From contig JAABPT010000125.1 in assembly GCA_011391855.1 (NCBI GenBank), positions 1 through 16,261 of the forward strand: 16,261 bases of DNA, read 5' to 3'. Below the pieces are notes generated by a model. The model did not search any database. It saw only the letters and a program-made list of their open reading frames with translations, and was not told where the DNA came from. A program made the position numbers and the translations under genes. This stretch comes from Burkholderiales bacterium (GTDB lineage Bacteria; Pseudomonadota; Gammaproteobacteria; Burkholderiales; Burkholderiaceae_C). Below, piece by piece: positions 14,275-16,261 of this stretch (position 1 is the stretch's first letter; the number at the start of each line of letters is the position of its first letter).

Positions 14275-15027
14275 CTAACGGCTCGGGGTGACCTGCTTCC
14301 AGTCGCGCCTCATGTTCACCACCGTCCAGCCGCGCGCGCCAGGCGCGCCAGTGGTCCAGGCCAACATCTCGAAGTCGCCATCGGGGTTGCCGAAGGTCGC
14401 GGTCGACCGGCGCCCGATGTGCTGCTGGATGCCCACCGGCTTGCCGCTCTTGTCGTTGATGAAGTTCAGCTCGGGCAGACGCACCAGCACCGGCTTGGCC
14501 GCAGTGCCCTTGCCTTGCACTTCGTACTTTGTCTTGATGCTGCTGCCGATCGCCTGGTGTGGCGGCAGCCGGCTGGCGAATGCCGGCGCGACGTAGCCGT
14601 AGACCGTTCCCGCCCGGGGCCACAGGCGGTTTCGGTGGCGCAGGTAGAAAACTCGACGGTGGGCTCGGTGTACAGCAACGGCGTCGATGCGCACACCTTC
14701 GTATTTGCGCGCCAGGAGTTCGGCAAATGCCGGCCCGGTGGTGCCGCCGAGCCGCACGCTGTCGATCGATTCGTACAACCAGACCGCAGGCCTGTGATGA
14801 CGCCGCGCGAGGGTGGCGCGAGCGGCGGCGTCGATGGCCATGAAGGCCGGCAGGTAGGGGTCGCTGCCGGTGATCACCAGCACCTGGGCGGTTTCGCCGG
14901 TGCCGTTGGGCAGGACCGGGCTTGGTGGTTGGCCGGTGGCTGCGGCTGCCGCAAGATGCAGCTTGCAACCGGCAGCGAGCACCAGGATGCGAGCGATCGG
15001 GGCGGTGCGTAGGGGCGACGGCGTCAT
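14275..15027 (-). pseudogene. Chimeric ORF: histidine-kinase sensor fragment joined to HAD phosphatase fragment
   Basis: An open frame of 250 residues that appears to be built from parts of two genes. Residues 1-30 form a signal sequence. Residues about 47-155 (VLVITGSDPYLPAFMAID, then LLARKYEGVRID) resemble the periplasmic substrate-binding-like sensor domain of hybrid histidine kinases. Residues about 155-232 (IGSSIKTKYEV, LVRLPELNFINDKSGKPVG, HIGRRSTATFGNPDGD) resemble the C-terminal half of HAD-family phosphatases. The last residues (GWTVVNMRRDWKQ) match the extreme C-terminus of the same HAD family, with about 35 residues missing before them. The kinase, membrane and HAD nucleophile (DXDGT) parts are absent, so neither activity can remain. 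The frame is nevertheless uninterrupted. A TAAATT box lies 9 bases before the ATG. It ends 33 bases before the TPR cytochrome start. Called a pseudogene from these gaps; an expressed remnant is possible. Confidence 0.65.
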
Positions 15028-15036
15028 TCGCCGCGC

Positions 15037-15042
15037 AATTTA
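15037..15042 (-). promoter_or_regulatory. Putative -10 box TAAATT before the chimeric ORF
   Basis: TAAATT on the minus strand ends 9 bases before ATG at 15027, the same leaderless-type layout seen at purU and the DUF364 gene. No -35 match is evident. If real, it could also drive the downstream TPR cytochrome gene. Confidence 0.35.
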
Positions 15043-15141
15043 CAGCAGGGCGGCCATCCGATCCGGGTTGGTTTGCGCACTGCCCTTGTGCCCGCACTGC
15101 GCCGTGCGACGCGGGCGCTGGGCTGCTGTCTTCGTGCCCCT

Positions 15142-16224
15142 TCAGGTCCTGCGCCGCCGCCGCACCGCGATGCCGGCCACACCGCCAAGCATGAGCAACC
15201 AGGTCGCCGGCTCAGGCACCGCCGCCACCTCCTGGGCATTGAAGCCCGCAATCTGCTGGCCGACGAAGTCGAGGTCGTGGCGCACGCCGTCGATCGTCAC
15301 GTAGGCCACGCCGGCGGCGTCGACGAACGGGCGCTGGTCCTCCGGCAGTTCTAGCTTGTCGCCCGAGATCGGGTCGACATAGCCATCATCGTCGTAGCGA
15401 CCCAGGTAGTTAAAGAACTGGAATTTGTAGACCACCGAGGGCTTGGGCGAGTCCACCGATTTGGAGACTTCATCGACCATCCCGATCTGCAGCGGCTGCC
15501 ATTCGATCTCGGTCTTGGCGTCCAGCGCCACGATCTCCGGAAGCGCGCCCGGGTGGTCGCCGCCGAGCAGGTCGTTCAGGTCCACGTTCTCTTCGAGTTC
15601 GGTCTTGATGATCTTCACCCAGAAGGCATTGTTCTGGTTGTTCACGACCGGGTCGGCGTCGAGTTGCAGGTCCTGCGCCGGCAGCCGCATCACGGGGGCC
15701 TCCGGCAGTCCCGGAGCCGGGGATACGAAGTCGATCTGAATGGCCGGCACGCCCACCACCTGCGTGCTGCCGTCCTCCAGCAGCCAGCGGTAGCTGGTCT
15801 TCGCCGGCGAGCCGTAGGTGCTGACGCCGAAGTGGTCGCAGGAATAGCTCTTCCAACTGGCGTTTGCGCCCGGCCAGCAGCTTTCGCCGTTGGTGGTGTA
15901 TGGCGCCGAGGGGGTGAATTCCGCACCGCCGAAGCCACCGTAGGTGATGCGGGCGCCGAAGTTCGGGATGTATTCGATCGTCGGCTTGCCGAAGCGCACC
16001 ACATATCCCGGGTCGGGCGACATCCAGAACACGCGGTCCAGGCCGAAGACGCTGGAAATGGTGCCGGCGTGGTCGTAGCGGCTGTCCTCGATCTCGATCT
16101 CGAAGCCATACGCTTTCTTGCCGGTGGTGTTGACGACGTCGAAATTGGCCAGGCTGCCGAAAACGTCGTTGCTGGCGGAAGCCGGGCCGGCGGCCAGGAG
16201 CGCGAGCACGGCGAGCGCGGGCAA
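15142..16224 (-). CDS. PEP-CTERM sorting-domain protein (no ATG start visible)
   Basis: A secreted protein of about 360 residues. The signal peptide ends near AAGPASAS. The C-terminus has the full exosortase-sorting signal: VPEPATW, a hydrophobic helix LLMLGGVAGIAV and a terminal RRRRR cluster. Such proteins are cleaved by exosortase (EpsH-type) in bacteria that make exopolysaccharide, so the genome should encode one. The body is acidic and rich in aromatic residues and Gly, with two cysteines (SCWPG and SYSC, possibly bonded), and resembles no enzyme I know. No ATG exists in this frame: an in-frame TGA stands at 16258-16260, and only TTG (16224) and CTG (16236) follow. TTG is used here, though RRLHRTLPALAV upstream of it reads like the true basic N-terminus. 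A frameshift in the G-run near 16250-16255, or a lost start, is possible. Confidence 0.8.
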   Translation of the reverse strand: MPALAVLALLAAGPASASNDVFGSLANFDVVNTTGKKAYGFEIEIEDSRYDHAGTISSVFGLDRVFWMSPDPGYVVRFGKPTIEYIPNFGARITYGGFGGAEFTPSAPYTTNGESCWPGANASWKSYSCDHFGVSTYGSPAKTSYRWLLEDGSTQVVGVPAIQIDFVSPAPGLPEAPVMRLPAQDLQLDADPVVNNQNNAFWVKIIKTELEENVDLNDLLGGDHPGALPEIVALDAKTEIEWQPLQIGMVDEVSKSVDSPKPSVVYKFQFFNYLGRYDDDGYVDPISGDKLELPEDQRPFVDAAGVAYVTIDGVRHDLDFVGQQIAGFNAQEVAAVPEPATWLLMLGGVAGIAVRRRRRT

Positions 16225-16261
16225 CGTGCGGTGCAGGCGCCGCGCGCCCGGGGGGCTTCAG

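Overview
This is high-GC bacterial DNA with gene families and repeats typical of the Betaproteobacteria, order Burkholderiales (Rubrivivax/Leptothrix/Comamonadaceae-like). The reasons are a PEP-CTERM protein, GC-rich intergenic repeats with the 'cgctgcgctc' motif, -10-like boxes placed a few bases before start codons, and proteins resembling PurU, YheT and cytochrome c5 of that order. The assignment is inference; no search was possible.

Layout. (1) 1-693, minus: the start of a branched-chain amino acid permease gene (livM), which runs off the left edge. (2) 691-1463: the whole gap between livM and the divergent ABC gene is one large imperfect palindrome centred near 1077, with a start codon at each end. 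(3) 1461-3062, plus: a double-ATPase peptide ABC transporter subunit (YejF type). (4) 3078-5505, minus: an NrfG-like TPR protein and, 7 bases upstream of it, an octahaem nitrite reductase (ONR family) with seven CXXCH motifs and one CXXCK. (5) 5506-5735: a divergent regulatory gap with an FNR/DNR-like box. (6) 5736-6407, plus: a dihaem cytochrome c. (7) 6481-9883, plus: a glutaredoxin-like protein lacking its first cysteine, PurU, an NTF2-like protein, a YheT-like hydrolase and a conserved unknown. (8) 9887-10435, minus: a membrane-anchored cytochrome c5-like protein with its own terminator. (9) 10573-10647: tRNA-Arg(CCG). (10) 10851-11738, plus: a DUF364/DUF4213 putative metal-chelation protein. 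(11) 11770-16224, minus: an 823-residue octahaem cytochrome with HEAT and TPR repeats, a chimeric ORF made of a histidine-kinase sensor fragment and a phosphatase fragment, and a PEP-CTERM surface protein.

How the genes fit together. The most coherent system is the ONR cluster. The octahaem enzyme would reduce nitrite or hydroxylamine to ammonium in the periplasm. The NrfG-like protein would help attach haem to the unusual CXXCK site. The divergent dihaem cytochrome is a candidate electron donor, and the shared gap carries a box suited to oxygen- or NO-responsive control. A second, unrelated octahaem cytochrome lies 6 kb away. The four cytochrome genes together encode 19 haem-binding motifs.

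The least ordinary items are the palindrome joining two ABC transporter genes, the ONR with its Tyr-X-Cys active-site signature, and the chimeric ORF before the TPR cytochrome.
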